This document shows positions 27,426-36,832 of a stretch of 56,866 nucleotides of DNA, one piece after another. This DNA is from an uncultured Verrucomicrobia subdivision 3 bacterium. GTDB lineage: Bacteria > Verrucomicrobiota > Verrucomicrobiia > Limisphaerales > UBA11358. The position numbers and the translations under genes were made by a program. The notes below the pieces were generated by a model, which was not told the DNA's origin, made no database searches, and worked only from the letters and a program-made list of their open reading frames with translations. The stretch lies in NCBI GenBank assembly GCA_903895255.1, contig CAITTG010000019.1, positions 1 through 56,866 on the forward strand, written 5' to 3'. The stretch's first letter is position 1, and every line of letters begins with the position of its first letter.

Positions 27426-30206
27426 CTATAAAAAAGTCACCTTCAAATTCACCGGCGAGCAGGGGCTCACCAAGCGCATTGTTTCATCGGTAAAAGTCAC
27501 TTGGCCTGGGCCATCGGTTTGCACGCCGGCAATGGCTCGCGAGCGCGGATCGCGCAACCGCAGAAAGATTTCAGCGGGAGGATTGCGCGCCGGCGGGGAG
27601 AGATGAACGCGCATGGAGCCATCGGCTTGTGCTTCAATCCGGTAACTCACCGGGCCAAAAGTGGTGGGTGCGGCATTGACCGCCACCTGCCGGCCCGCGG
27701 CGAGCCAGGGACGGGGCACGGCCTGGGCCAACCAGAGGTTATCCCCTTCCTCCCGCACCAGCAGGTTGCGCAGCAGGCGCAGTTGCTGGGTGTTTGAATA
27801 CGTGTGCGGCAGCATCCAGTAATTTTCACCGGTGCGAATGTTCATGCATTCGACCGCGGCAAAGGTGTCACGGGACATGCCATAAGCCAGCGCGCCATAA
27901 AGCCCCAGGATGGCGCGTTTGACGTCATCGCGCTCCAAACAGTTCAACCAATAACCGCAGGTATAGGCGTGGTCCGCCATGCGGTGGAACTGACTCACCC
28001 CGGCCACCAGTCCGCCGCGTTGCTCCAGAGCGTCCACAATGAGTTTTGCCTGCGGGTCAGCGCCGCCGGGCAGGCCAATTTCCAACAAGCAGGGGGCGAT
28101 GATGCCGTAATATCCGTCCGCGCTTCCGTCGGATTCCTGCCACAACTCGTGAGTATCGGGAATCAGAGGCAGGATGGGCAGTCCGTGATCCATAAAAACC
28201 GCCGCCTGCATGGATGCCTGGATATCGCGCCGATAGGCATCGGCGGCGCTCTGCAAAGCGGAGGCTTCGCCAGGGGAGGCAGTTTCGGCGAGCACCCTGG
28301 CGCTGGCATCCAGTCCTTTCCACAAGTAACCATTGGAAAAATAATCAGCCGCGGGATGCAGCAGGTCAGCATATGGTCGGTAGCGGATCAAGCCCCGGCT
28401 GACGACTGGTTCGCTGGCCGCCCGCGCCACCGATATCTGCCGTTGATCCACGATCCATTGGCACATTAACCGCATTTTAGGGGTCATGCGCTGCAACCAG
28501 GCGCGGTCGCGGGTCAGCCGGTAATGTTCCGCCAGCATCCACAAGGTTGTCCCGGTGTCGGTGTCGCCGAAATTAACGGCCAGCAGGCCATTGGTATGAA
28601 CGAAGGTCAGGAGGGAATCCGCGTAAATCGCGGCCTGATCTGGGTAACCCATGAGGTCCATGCCCTGGCAATAGAGCGCGGCGCTGTAGCCATAAACCCG
28701 GCCATAAAACCCGGAGCCATCGCGGACCTGGAAAATCCCATCGCGTTTGGCGGCATTGAGAAAATTATAAACCAGCCAGGCTCGATACGCGTTGGCCACG
28801 CGATCCTCGGGAATTTCAAAACGGCTGCCCTGTCCGATCAACTGGTTCCAATAATTCGTGACCGCCGCCAGGTGGCGGCCATATTCTTCCAGGGAAACCT
28901 CGGTGACGGCGGATTGCTCGATGGCGTAGGGCAGCTGCACGAACACCGTCTGACCGGCATGGGGCGGAAGTTCCCAGGACCAGTGCAATCCAGGGCTTTG
29001 ATTACTGACCCCGGTAATCGCAAAAGCGAGGCTGGTCGACCGCACTTGGTCTGCGGTGTTGGTGATGCTGAATCGAACATAGGCATGCAGCGCGGCCTCC
29101 GGGGCGAACTCCTGACTCCAGCCGTAAACCGTTTCTTCCATGGCCAGCCCCGCATACTGGTCCGTGGCCATCACGATGGGCATCCAGCCATGGAGCAGCT
29201 TTTTTCCACACGTTTGGTTCCGCCCGCCAAACCGGTAATCTCCCAGTTGGAAAAATGCCGTGGGTTTGTCATACCGGGCAAGGTTATCGGTCAATTGCAA
29301 GGAGCCATCACAGGCCACGCCGATGGCCCCGTCATGGTCTTTTACCCCCACGATTTCACGAGGCCATTTCATGGCCGGATAATAAGCGCTGACCGAGGCA
29401 AAGGACGGGTCGCCCGGAGCTGCCAGTTCCGTTTCGCCGGCCACATCATGGCCCGCGGCCGACAATTCAGCCTGCTCGCTGACCGAAGCGGTCGCGGCGG
29501 GACCGGCCAGTTCCGATACCTGCAGCTCGCGAAAGCCGACGAGGTTGGTGGTTTGGTCAGACGGCGGGTTAATCCACGGCGTGGGTCGCGAAAATAGTTT
29601 ACCATCGAATTGCTGGCCCAGTTCGAGGTTTTGGGGTGCTCCATGCATGCGGGCCGGTCGAGGACTCACATGCAGACAAACGAACGTGCCGCCATTGGTG
29701 GCGGCCAGGTAACGCACGCAATTGCCCGCCAATTCAATGGCAAGGGTTTGCCATTCACCAGCCGCCGCCGCGCCGAGATCGAAGTCGTGGGGATAAGTTC
29801 CCAAAACCTCCCGCAACTCCAGCCGCCCGGCACCCGGATTGTTCAAGCCGAACTGCACATAATTGGCCGCATCCCAGCGCAGCACCAGCGCTGCAGGGGC
29901 GTATTCATTGCGGGTTTTGAGTTCGCAAACCACCCGGGCGGTGGCGTGGGGAAAGGAATGGGCGACAAACGCCCGGGCATGGGGGGACGATGCCATCACC
30001 AGCGTGTGATTGGTCAACGCCAGTGACGCTGCCGTGCCCAGGTGGACGGACCACTCCGGGGGCAGGGCATTACCCGCAAAGTCGTCCGTTGGCTTGCCGC
30101 CGGCGGTTGCCGCCGCGAACCAAAACCCGCCGCCAAGGCACACCCATCGAGCCGTATAAGCGAACCAGCGGCGGAAAAGCTTGGACACTTGGCAAGGCAT
30201 TGACAA
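27426..30206 (-). CDS. Secreted six-hairpin glycosidase-like protein
   Basis: 926 aa with an N-terminal signal-like segment (about 12-36, RRWFAYTARWVCLGGGFWFAA). A jelly-roll or DUF1961-like beta-domain at about 40-235 (ANYVQFGLNNPGAGRLELREV) precedes a beta-sandwich and an (alpha/alpha)6 toroid at about 470-800 (FGDTDTGTTLWMLAEHYRL, ADGYYGIIAPCLLE and MADHAYTCGYWLNCLERDD). This layout is that of the six-hairpin glycosidase superfamily, including GH78-, GH95- and GH116-like enzymes; I cannot assign the exact family. It should cleave a terminal sugar from a complex glycan outside or in the periplasm. Start at ATG 30206; ATG 30200 is possible. Confidence 0.7.
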   Translation of the reverse strand: MSMPCQVSKLFRRWFAYTARWVCLGGGFWFAAATAGGKPTDDFAGNALPPEWSVHLGTAASLALTNHTLVMASSPHARAFVAHSFPHATARVVCELKTRNEYAPAALVLRWDAANYVQFGLNNPGAGRLELREVLGTYPHDFDLGAAAAGEWQTLAIELAGNCVRYLAATNGGTFVCLHVSPRPARMHGAPQNLELGQQFDGKLFSRPTPWINPPSDQTTNLVGFRELQVSELAGPAATASVSEQAELSAAGHDVAGETELAAPGDPSFASVSAYYPAMKWPREIVGVKDHDGAIGVACDGSLQLTDNLARYDKPTAFFQLGDYRFGGRNQTCGKKLLHGWMPIVMATDQYAGLAMEETVYGWSQEFAPEAALHAYVRFSITNTADQVRSTSLAFAITGVSNQSPGLHWSWELPPHAGQTVFVQLPYAIEQSAVTEVSLEEYGRHLAAVTNYWNQLIGQGSRFEIPEDRVANAYRAWLVYNFLNAAKRDGIFQVRDGSGFYGRVYGYSAALYCQGMDLMGYPDQAAIYADSLLTFVHTNGLLAVNFGDTDTGTTLWMLAEHYRLTRDRAWLQRMTPKMRLMCQWIVDQRQISVARAASEPVVSRGLIRYRPYADLLHPAADYFSNGYLWKGLDASARVLAETASPGEASALQSAADAYRRDIQASMQAAVFMDHGLPILPLIPDTHELWQESDGSADGYYGIIAPCLLEIGLPGGADPQAKLIVDALEQRGGLVAGVSQFHRMADHAYTCGYWLNCLERDDVKRAILGLYGALAYGMSRDTFAAVECMNIRTGENYWMLPHTYSNTQQLRLLRNLLVREEGDNLWLAQAVPRPWLAAGRQVAVNAAPTTFGPVSYRIEAQADGSMRVHLSPPARNPPAEIFLRLRDPRSRAIAGVQTDGPGQVTFTDETMRLVSPCSPVNLKVTFL

Positions 30207-30247
30207 AAAGCCTTAGCTGGCGGCAGGGCGAACGTGGCGCATAAGGC

Positions 30248-31603
30248 TCAAGGTTTGACGCTGATCAAATCCGAACGAGTGCGGCCATTTTCGGTGATGC
30301 GGGCCAGAAAGTACGCGGTGCCATCCAGCCCGATGGCCAGGGAGTTCACGTAGAGCGGACGCTGGCCGTTCGGATAATAAATGGCCCCATGATCACAATA
30401 TTGACGGTTGGGAATGTCGTAGGTGATCAAATGCAGATCCTCCAAGCCCTTGGCCTCGCCCATGGCGGTGGTGGCTTTGCCGACCACCCGGCGACCATTT
30501 TCATACACCGGTCCGCCGGTCAGGTAGTAAATCGTCCGCCCGTCATGCGCCAGCCCGAAACCAAGGTAGCCATAACTGAACTGGTCGAACATGCCGCTGG
30601 CTTTCGAGGGTTCAGAGGTGATGCGATCCATGACTTCAATTTGTTCCTGCCGGGTATCAAAGCGGAATAAATAGCCGGAGTTGCCATGGACACCGTAAAT
30701 CATCTGATCCGCCGGCCGGAAAAATGTCTGGCGCCAGTTATACCCCATGTGCCCCGGGGAAAGCGGATCGTAAATCCCAAAGTAGTCTTTCTTCAGGGTG
30801 TCCCCGCGAACGAGTTCCACCGCGTCCAAGTCCGCGGAATAATGAAAAATATTCCCCTCGGAAGTGGAATACCAGGCGGAGCCATCCGCCGGATTCACCG
30901 CGATGGAGCGGCAGACGGTCCGGTAGTCAGGCCCCTGCCCCGCCTCACCCAGGGCGCAGGTTTTGCCCAGAATTTTCAGGTCATGGGTGGCGTAATTATA
31001 ACGGAAGAAAGTGCCACTGGGCCAGGTGATGCCAAAACCCCGGTTATGCTGGGTGTCCATGTTGAAGGCCAATATCCCCTCGTGATCCGGAACGGTGACA
31101 AAATTTTCAAACTGCCCCGATGCCAGGTCATACGACAACAAGTGTCCGCCCGGGTAAGCCGTCCAACCGGCGGGGGGAACGCCCATGGTTTCCCGTCCGG
31201 CCTGACTGCTATAGAAACCCAGATGGGTCGCAAAATACAGCTTGCCCTTGGATTCCACAAAATTCACATGGCTTTTACCCTGCACGATGGAGTGATGATC
31301 TTTTTCGCCGCAAACGTCGGTCAAGTCGGCCACGAACGTGATCCCGTCCGTTTTGGGGTCATAGCAAAACATGCGCGCCCCGACGTCAAACTTGTCGGCG
31401 CTAAGCACGTAATAAATTTTCCCGTTGCTGGCGGAACCCATGCTGTTGTAGGGGTCATGACCGTCGGGAAAGCCGGAGTTGTGCGGCAAACCCAGCAGGC
31501 GGTGCACGGGTTGAAAGGGATCCGCCGCCGCGCGGAGTGGTTGGGGAGCCAGGGCGGTTATTAAGGCCGCGGCGGCCAGCAGCATGGGCAGGTTTGGTTT
31601 CAT
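30248..31603 (-). CDS. Secreted beta-propeller protein
   Basis: 451 aa. The signal peptide is at about 1-26 (MLLAAAALITALAPQPLRAAA). The rest is predominantly short beta-strand repeats with NGKIYYVLS, KGKLYFATHLGFY, GSAWYSTSEGNIFHYS, DQMIYGVHGNSGYLFRFD and GRTIYYLTGGPVY. These recur every 50-60 residues, consistent with a six- or seven-bladed propeller. No complete lyase or hydrolase motif is visible, so it could be a carbohydrate lyase-like enzyme or a binding protein. It lies between the six-hairpin protein and an exported oxidoreductase of the glycan cluster. Confidence 0.65.
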   Translation of the reverse strand: MKPNLPMLLAAAALITALAPQPLRAAADPFQPVHRLLGLPHNSGFPDGHDPYNSMGSASNGKIYYVLSADKFDVGARMFCYDPKTDGITFVADLTDVCGEKDHHSIVQGKSHVNFVESKGKLYFATHLGFYSSQAGRETMGVPPAGWTAYPGGHLLSYDLASGQFENFVTVPDHEGILAFNMDTQHNRGFGITWPSGTFFRYNYATHDLKILGKTCALGEAGQGPDYRTVCRSIAVNPADGSAWYSTSEGNIFHYSADLDAVELVRGDTLKKDYFGIYDPLSPGHMGYNWRQTFFRPADQMIYGVHGNSGYLFRFDTRQEQIEVMDRITSEPSKASGMFDQFSYGYLGFGLAHDGRTIYYLTGGPVYENGRRVVGKATTAMGEAKGLEDLHLITYDIPNRQYCDHGAIYYPNGQRPLYVNSLAIGLDGTAYFLARITENGRTRSDLISVKP

Positions 31604-31627
31604 GAATAAGTAAGCCGGCAGGTGGGG

Positions 31628-33031
31628 TTAAGGTTGCGGGTTTTGCCTGGCGAGTTCCACACCCGCCGTGGTTAAAAAATATTTGGCCAGCAGGTTGGGT
31701 TGTTCCCACGCCGGCTGGGATTCCGGATGCTGGACATAATCCAAAAAGCGGCGGGTCAGGAGGGCGAAATGCGCCTCATGCCCAACGCGAAAGGCGTCGG
31801 GAATCTGAATTTGGAAACGGTCACCGAGATCTTTCACCGAGAGCCCGGGATAGACCATTTGCAAGGCGGCCATTTTAACGGCCAGCGCGGCGGCGACCAC
31901 CCCGTGCAACTCCGGACGGGTCGGGATGACATAAACTTGGGCGATGTAGTTCTCCGCCGCCCCCTGGCGAACTTCGACCCGCGCTTGGGTGCCGCGAAAG
32001 ATTGCCAACTCCGCATCCTTGCTGCCCGCCGGGGGTTGATACGCCCATTGCAGCTTCAAACGAACGTGTTTGTGCCGCAACGCATACGTGACGGTATTAT
32101 TGGCATAATAATGTAAATTCCCGGCTCGCAGCGCACCGGCCAGATAAACCGGAAACATCGACTCACCGGTTACCTTCTGAAATTCAGGAAGGGAGATAAC
32201 CGTTGGCCAACGGGTCGCGGACACCAGTTGAATATCCGTTCGATAATCCATCGCCTGATCCGGAAATATCGTCCAGGGCACCAAATCAGCGAGGTGGGTG
32301 CCGACGTCAGCAAGCGCTTCGCCTTGCTGGCGAATGTCAAAAAACCACGGCGGACGCAACAGGGGCACCCCGGCCACCTCTTTGAGCAAATAATGCAAGC
32401 TGGCCATATCCACGGCCGGTTGCTCCGCCGTGCCGTCCACCAACTGGCCGAAAACCGCCGGGGTGTTCACCAATTCGCGGGGCAAGAGGCAGGTGATCTC
32501 AAACCGCTGGGTCATGGCATCATAGGCCACCACGTGGTTGGCGTGGGCGCTGGCGAGCGTCGCGGCCAGTTTGGGAAAGTCCCCGGTGGTAATGATCCAC
32601 GGTTTATCCGCCAGCACACTGATGCGCGCCGCCACCATGGCCTGGATCCGGTCGATCTTGCCGGCATTGTTTCCCGCCAGCACCACGACGTTGCCGGGAT
32701 GCTCGACCAAGAGGTGCTCCAAGGGATCGCCATTCGTATGCACAATTTCGTCCCAGTGCGTGGGATTTTGGGCGCGCGCATTGAACTGGTCGATCCGGGC
32801 GAGGTGCGCGGCTAAATCCGGACCTGGCAGCGCATAGACGTCCACTTGGGCGGCCAAATCCGGCTGCATTTGCATTTGCAAAAGCGCGGCATGGAAGTGG
32901 CCGGGCTCCAGCGTCATCAAGCGCAACAGACCATTGGTCTCCGCCGCCGACATCACTGGCCCGGCCGCCGTGGCCAAGAGCAGGCCGATCGCCAGACTGG
33001 TGACATGGGTAATGCGCATGCGGGGAATCAT
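31628..33031 (-). CDS. Exported Gfo/Idh/MocA-like oxidoreductase with putative oxidoreductase C-terminal domain
   Basis: 467 aa with a Sec-type signal peptide (about 5-28, ITHVTSLAIGLLLATAAGPVMSA). The N-terminal nucleotide-binding-like part contains VVVLAGNNAGKIDRIQAM and ISVLADKPWIITTGDFPKL, equivalent to the EKP motif (here DKP). The C-terminal half matches the putative oxidoreductase C-terminal domain (Oxidoreduct_C) described in Verrucomicrobia, Bacteroidetes and Planctomycetes (SLHYLLKEVAGVPLLRPPWF and DVGTHLADLVPWTIF). It is the first of a run of genes whose products all carry export signals. How it would obtain NAD(P) after Sec export is unclear; it may be inactive as a dehydrogenase. 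Confidence 0.72.
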   Translation of the reverse strand: MIPRMRITHVTSLAIGLLLATAAGPVMSAAETNGLLRLMTLEPGHFHAALLQMQMQPDLAAQVDVYALPGPDLAAHLARIDQFNARAQNPTHWDEIVHTNGDPLEHLLVEHPGNVVVLAGNNAGKIDRIQAMVAARISVLADKPWIITTGDFPKLAATLASAHANHVVAYDAMTQRFEITCLLPRELVNTPAVFGQLVDGTAEQPAVDMASLHYLLKEVAGVPLLRPPWFFDIRQQGEALADVGTHLADLVPWTIFPDQAMDYRTDIQLVSATRWPTVISLPEFQKVTGESMFPVYLAGALRAGNLHYYANNTVTYALRHKHVRLKLQWAYQPPAGSKDAELAIFRGTQARVEVRQGAAENYIAQVYVIPTRPELHGVVAAALAVKMAALQMVYPGLSVKDLGDRFQIQIPDAFRVGHEAHFALLTRRFLDYVQHPESQPAWEQPNLLAKYFLTTAGVELARQNPQP

Positions 33032-33040
33032 CGGCGGGCA

Positions 33041-34417
33041 TCAGGCCAGCTCCGCCGCATGGGTCTGAATCTTTTTGATGGCCGCCACAATTTCATCCAT
33101 GTCGGAGCGGGGTCCCAGCAACATGTTTTGCGTAAACCAGACCGCTTCCAGACACAGTTGGTCATTGACCGGGCAGCGTGTGCGCTCGACCCAGCCCGCC
33201 AGCACCTCCGGGGGGTAAACGCGCTGAAACGCCCGGGTTTTGAAATTGTTCTGGATAAAGGTCTCCGTGTTCAGCGGCGAATAACCACCGGAGCAAGGGA
33301 TGCCCTCGGCCGACAGGGCACTGAGGAATTTTGACCGCGAAAGCCCGGCAAATTGCTCCTTCTGGTAACGAAACATATAGAGGTGGTGCGAACTCCGGGT
33401 GCAACCTTCATGCTGGCCCGCCGGAATGATCCCGGGAATCTGCCGCAGTTGCTCGGTCAGATAGGCGGCGTTCGCATCGCGAGTTTTGGACTGCTCCTCC
33501 AGGCGCGTCATCTGCACGAGCAGCAAGCTTGCCTGGAATTCGGTGAGCCGCAGATTGGCACCGCGGGTGCCACGATAGGTGAAATTGAAACTCGCCGTCT
33601 TTCGCGCGCGGCAGTTGTTCTGGAAGGAATAGAGCCGTTCCGCCAACTCGTCATCATTAGTGATCACCGCCCCGCCCTCACCCGAGGTGAGATTTTTGCT
33701 GGCTTGGAAACTAAAGCACCCCATGGCACCGTATGTCCCCACCTTGCGCCCGCGCCACTCAGCCAGGTGCGCCTGACACGCATCCTCAACCAGGGCGACT
33801 TTCCGCCGCTGGCATATCTCCACCAGGGTGTCCAAATCCGCCACCCCGCCGCCCACATGCGCCGGCAGCACCGCCACCGTGCGGTCGGAAATGGCCGCCT
33901 CCACCTTGCGGGCATCCATTTGAAAGGTGTCCGGATCCGTGTCGACAAACACCGGGAGGGCATGGTGCATAAATACGGCGTTGATGGTGGCGACAAAGGT
34001 ATACGGCGGCACGATGACTTCATCCCCGGGCCCCACATCGAGCGAACCCAGCGCGGCGATCACGGCGCTTGTCCCGTTGGCGGTGGCGACGCAGTGTTTG
34101 GCGCCGGTCAATTGCAGATAGGCATCCTCAAAATGATTCACCACCTGGCCGTCACCCCGAAACCATTTGCGGCTGTGCAGGACGTCCAGAATCGCCTTGT
34201 CCTCCCGCTCGTCGATCACCGGCCATGCGGGAAAAGGCGTCGTGCGAACCGGCTGGCCGCCCAGTTTCGCCGGTTTGCCGGTCTCGGCCGCGAACAAGTT
34301 TGGGCCACTGGCGGAACTCAGAATGCCCGCCAAAGCGGCATAACGAACGGCCATGGCCCCGGCGCCCGCTTGGGTGGCAGTTTGCAGGAATTGCCGGCGA
34401 TTAAATGCTTTTATCAT
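33041..34417 (-). CDS. Tat-exported DegT/DnrJ/EryC1/StrS family aminotransferase
   Basis: 458 aa. The N-terminus has a twin-arginine motif, NRRQFLQ, at residues 6-12, followed by a hydrophobic Ala-rich h-region and a likely cleavage near AAETG (about 43-47). The remainder is a complete aminotransferase, clearly paralogous to the one at 23029: DEVIVPPYTFVATINAVF, VEDACQAHLAEW, and the Schiff-base K241 in FSFQASKNLTSGEGG. Tat export would allow a folded PLP enzyme to reach the periplasm. Such an enzyme needs an extracytoplasmic amino donor or acceptor, so its role may be unusual (binding, or transamination of glycan-derived sugars). It lies 10 bp before the exported oxidoreductase. Confidence 0.87.
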   Translation of the reverse strand: MIKAFNRRQFLQTATQAGAGAMAVRYAALAGILSSASGPNLFAAETGKPAKLGGQPVRTTPFPAWPVIDEREDKAILDVLHSRKWFRGDGQVVNHFEDAYLQLTGAKHCVATANGTSAVIAALGSLDVGPGDEVIVPPYTFVATINAVFMHHALPVFVDTDPDTFQMDARKVEAAISDRTVAVLPAHVGGGVADLDTLVEICQRRKVALVEDACQAHLAEWRGRKVGTYGAMGCFSFQASKNLTSGEGGAVITNDDELAERLYSFQNNCRARKTASFNFTYRGTRGANLRLTEFQASLLLVQMTRLEEQSKTRDANAAYLTEQLRQIPGIIPAGQHEGCTRSSHHLYMFRYQKEQFAGLSRSKFLSALSAEGIPCSGGYSPLNTETFIQNNFKTRAFQRVYPPEVLAGWVERTRCPVNDQLCLEAVWFTQNMLLGPRSDMDEIVAAIKKIQTHAAELA

Positions 34418-34464
34418 GGTTTGATGGTTGGTTGTTGAGGTAATGCGAGATTAAATAAAATGGT

Positions 34465-35388
34465 TTACGGGGCGGGACTGACTGGAGCCCATTGGTCAAA
34501 AAGCGTCTTGATCACCGCATACTTTTCCGGGCTGCGGTCCTGGTACTGATGGCAAAAGATAATGACCCCATCGGCGTGCTGGTGGGCGATGGTCATAACT
34601 TGGCGCACATATTCCGGGGTGCTGTCATTGAGCTTGGAATGTTTGGTGGCATATACATCCACGATGATGGGCACGGAGGGGCCAAACCACTCGCGAAACG
34701 CGGCAATCTCCTTATCCAGCGTGTCCCATTCACTCAAATTGGCTTTGCCCATTTCGTGCCGGTAGGGAAAAAGAATGCCATCCGCAAACGGACGGTATTT
34801 GGCCACACGCTCCGGTTTCATTTGGTGGTAGTACAGGCAGGGAACAAAAGCCAGGCGCGGATTGATGCCGTGGGAATCATCCACCATCGCCCTGAGGCAG
34901 GCGGAGGTAAATACCGGGGCATCGTAGGAAAAATCATCAATGCTCCAGGCGACCAAATTGGTTTCCTGCAGGCTTAATCGGGCGATCGCCCTGCCCCATG
35001 CGACAAAATCCAGACCGAACGGTTGCGAGTAAGGCGGCTCGCTGGGCGGCACGAGTGTTATCCACACTTTGATGTTATTTTCCCGGGCTTTGGGCAGGAA
35101 CAATTTCAGGTCGTCCCAATCATTGGACTGATGGTGGACCAGAAAATTATAAGTGTTGGCCCGAATCTTGACGAGTTCGGCGACCAGCTGGTCAACATCC
35201 ACCCGTTTATCCGCCCTCCTCGGCTCGGCATCGTAAGTTCCAAATATACCCCGCAAGGCAGCGGCCGGTTCGACGGGCGAGTGGCCGCCGGACGCACTGG
35301 CGCAACCGGCGAGAAAGCCGACGCATACCATCGCCAGTAAAAGGCGGGCGGCCGCCAAGGCGGAGGCATATTTATTTTTAATGATCAT
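34465..35388 (-). CDS. Lipoprotein with TIM-barrel-like domain, unknown function
   Basis: 307 aa. A lipoprotein signal peptide ends in LAGC (lipobox cysteine about residue 29). The mature part is alpha/beta with VWITLVPPSEPPYS, VAWSIDDFSYDAP, GILFPYRHEM and PIIVDVYATKHSK, a pattern of strands ending in acidic residues like GH-type TIM barrels; DDF at about 145-147 is a candidate acid. I cannot assign a family. Its ATG overlaps the ceramidase-like stop (ATGA), so it belongs to the exported module. Confidence 0.65.
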   Translation of the reverse strand: MIIKNKYASALAAARLLLAMVCVGFLAGCASASGGHSPVEPAAALRGIFGTYDAEPRRADKRVDVDQLVAELVKIRANTYNFLVHHQSNDWDDLKLFLPKARENNIKVWITLVPPSEPPYSQPFGLDFVAWGRAIARLSLQETNLVAWSIDDFSYDAPVFTSACLRAMVDDSHGINPRLAFVPCLYYHQMKPERVAKYRPFADGILFPYRHEMGKANLSEWDTLDKEIAAFREWFGPSVPIIVDVYATKHSKLNDSTPEYVRQVMTIAHQHADGVIIFCHQYQDRSPEKYAVIKTLFDQWAPVSPAP

Positions 35389-36830
35389 TTTTTATCATTT
35401 CCGGCAGTCGTGCTGGCCACCAGCTCGCCCACGCCACCCGCGATTAAGTTTTCCACGTTATCCCCCCAGCGCAGGGCGGGCAGTCCATAAACGACAAAGG
35501 CATAGCTGCCTTCATAACCCCAGTGCGGGCCCAGTTTGGGATTCAGGTCTTCCTGCAAGACCCGGCGGGAAGGTATATAACACATCACATCATTGCAATA
35601 ACCGGCGACCCAGGTTTGATAACCATAGGTTTGTTTGAATTTTATGGCGTAATCCACCACCGGTTCGCCGCCAAGGGAGATGAGCAATTGCTGTCCGCCC
35701 AAACGCCACGCTTGCATGGGGAAGTTATAGCCGCGCGGCGGTTTATTCCCCGCCTCCAGAAAAGCCAGCCAGCGTCCCGCCCAGCGCCGGGTGGGTGGGG
35801 AGGGATCATTCGTCATGATTTTCAGCTGGGGCATGGAGAGCGGTTCGCCAAAAGGCAGGGTCACCATCTTCATCCGGGTCACCAAATCGGGCGCCAGATA
35901 ACGCGGCGGCGCCACCAGCACTTCCTCCACGGCCGCCGCCAGCATGCCGCCATAGCGCTCGCCCAGATATGCTTGGTGGCGGGGCAGCGGGTTCTGATCC
36001 CCGCCACAACCCATGAAAAACATCGCCTGGGCCCCCGGATGGCTTTTTTCCAGGTCAAGCTGCGCAAAGCCTGCGTAATCGCCACACCATTCGTTGATCG
36101 CAAAGGTGGTATTATGACAGGCATACCCGCAGAGCACGGCTTTCAAGCTGCCATCCGGACGGTAAGCCGCCAGCACCGGCACCGCATGGTCCACCGGTCC
36201 GTTAAGTGCGCCGGCGAGAATCAATCCCGGCACGGCATTCTCCACATTATTCCGGCGGTTCACCGCAAAACCTGTGCTTCCCTGCCCCGAGGCAATCCTA
36301 ACCGGGGCTAAATCCGCCAGGGCCGCGCCCATAGTGTCCGCCATTTGGGATTCGAGCAACGCGGAGTACCGGTCGATCAAATCCCGTTGCCGGTCGTCGA
36401 GGGGATATATGTCATACAGCGCGTTGCGCAACACCGGTCCACAATGGGTATGGGAAGCGGCCAGCATCACCTGATCCGGACGCAGTTGATATTTCCTCGC
36501 CAGCACCGCAAGGGTGTGCTCATAAATATTCTTTGGAATGCCCAGTAAATCGGCGGTGAGCATCACCGCGCGATGGCCGTTGGCATCCTCCAAGGCCAGT
36601 GCCTTCACCCACAGATCCATCACCTTGCCGCCCGCGGCCGGATTCGTGCGGTTCGAAAATCCCGCCAGCCAGAGGTTCTGCGTCGGCGTAATCACCGTGC
36701 GCGCCGTGCCCGCCTGCCATCCTTCAGCCGCGGGAGCGGCGGACGCCAGGCCAAGCCCGAGCAACAACGTCAGCAAACCGACCGCCGTGACCAGGTGGAT
36801 GCGTTCGCCAGATTTTGGGTGGAACACCAT
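35385..36830 (-). CDS. Secreted neutral/alkaline ceramidase-like hydrolase
   Basis: 481 aa with a signal peptide (about 12-34, LVTAVGLLTLLLGLGLASAAPA). Motifs of the ceramidase catalytic domain are AGTARTVITP and WLAGFSNR near the start, ASHTHCGP at about 124-131 (zinc histidines), CGYACHNTTFAI near 235, and FMGCGGDQNPLPR near 268. It resembles the cytoplasmic copy at 21728 but carries an export signal. Like that copy it lacks the C-terminal domain of true ceramidases, so amide substrates other than ceramide are likely. It lies directly upstream of the lipoprotein (4-bp overlap) and 2 bp after the exported Gfo/Idh/MocA gene. Confidence 0.78.
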   Translation of the reverse strand: MVFHPKSGERIHLVTAVGLLTLLLGLGLASAAPAAEGWQAGTARTVITPTQNLWLAGFSNRTNPAAGGKVMDLWVKALALEDANGHRAVMLTADLLGIPKNIYEHTLAVLARKYQLRPDQVMLAASHTHCGPVLRNALYDIYPLDDRQRDLIDRYSALLESQMADTMGAALADLAPVRIASGQGSTGFAVNRRNNVENAVPGLILAGALNGPVDHAVPVLAAYRPDGSLKAVLCGYACHNTTFAINEWCGDYAGFAQLDLEKSHPGAQAMFFMGCGGDQNPLPRHQAYLGERYGGMLAAAVEEVLVAPPRYLAPDLVTRMKMVTLPFGEPLSMPQLKIMTNDPSPPTRRWAGRWLAFLEAGNKPPRGYNFPMQAWRLGGQQLLISLGGEPVVDYAIKFKQTYGYQTWVAGYCNDVMCYIPSRRVLQEDLNPKLGPHWGYEGSYAFVVYGLPALRWGDNVENLIAGGVGELVASTTAGNDKK

Positions 36831-36832
36831 GA

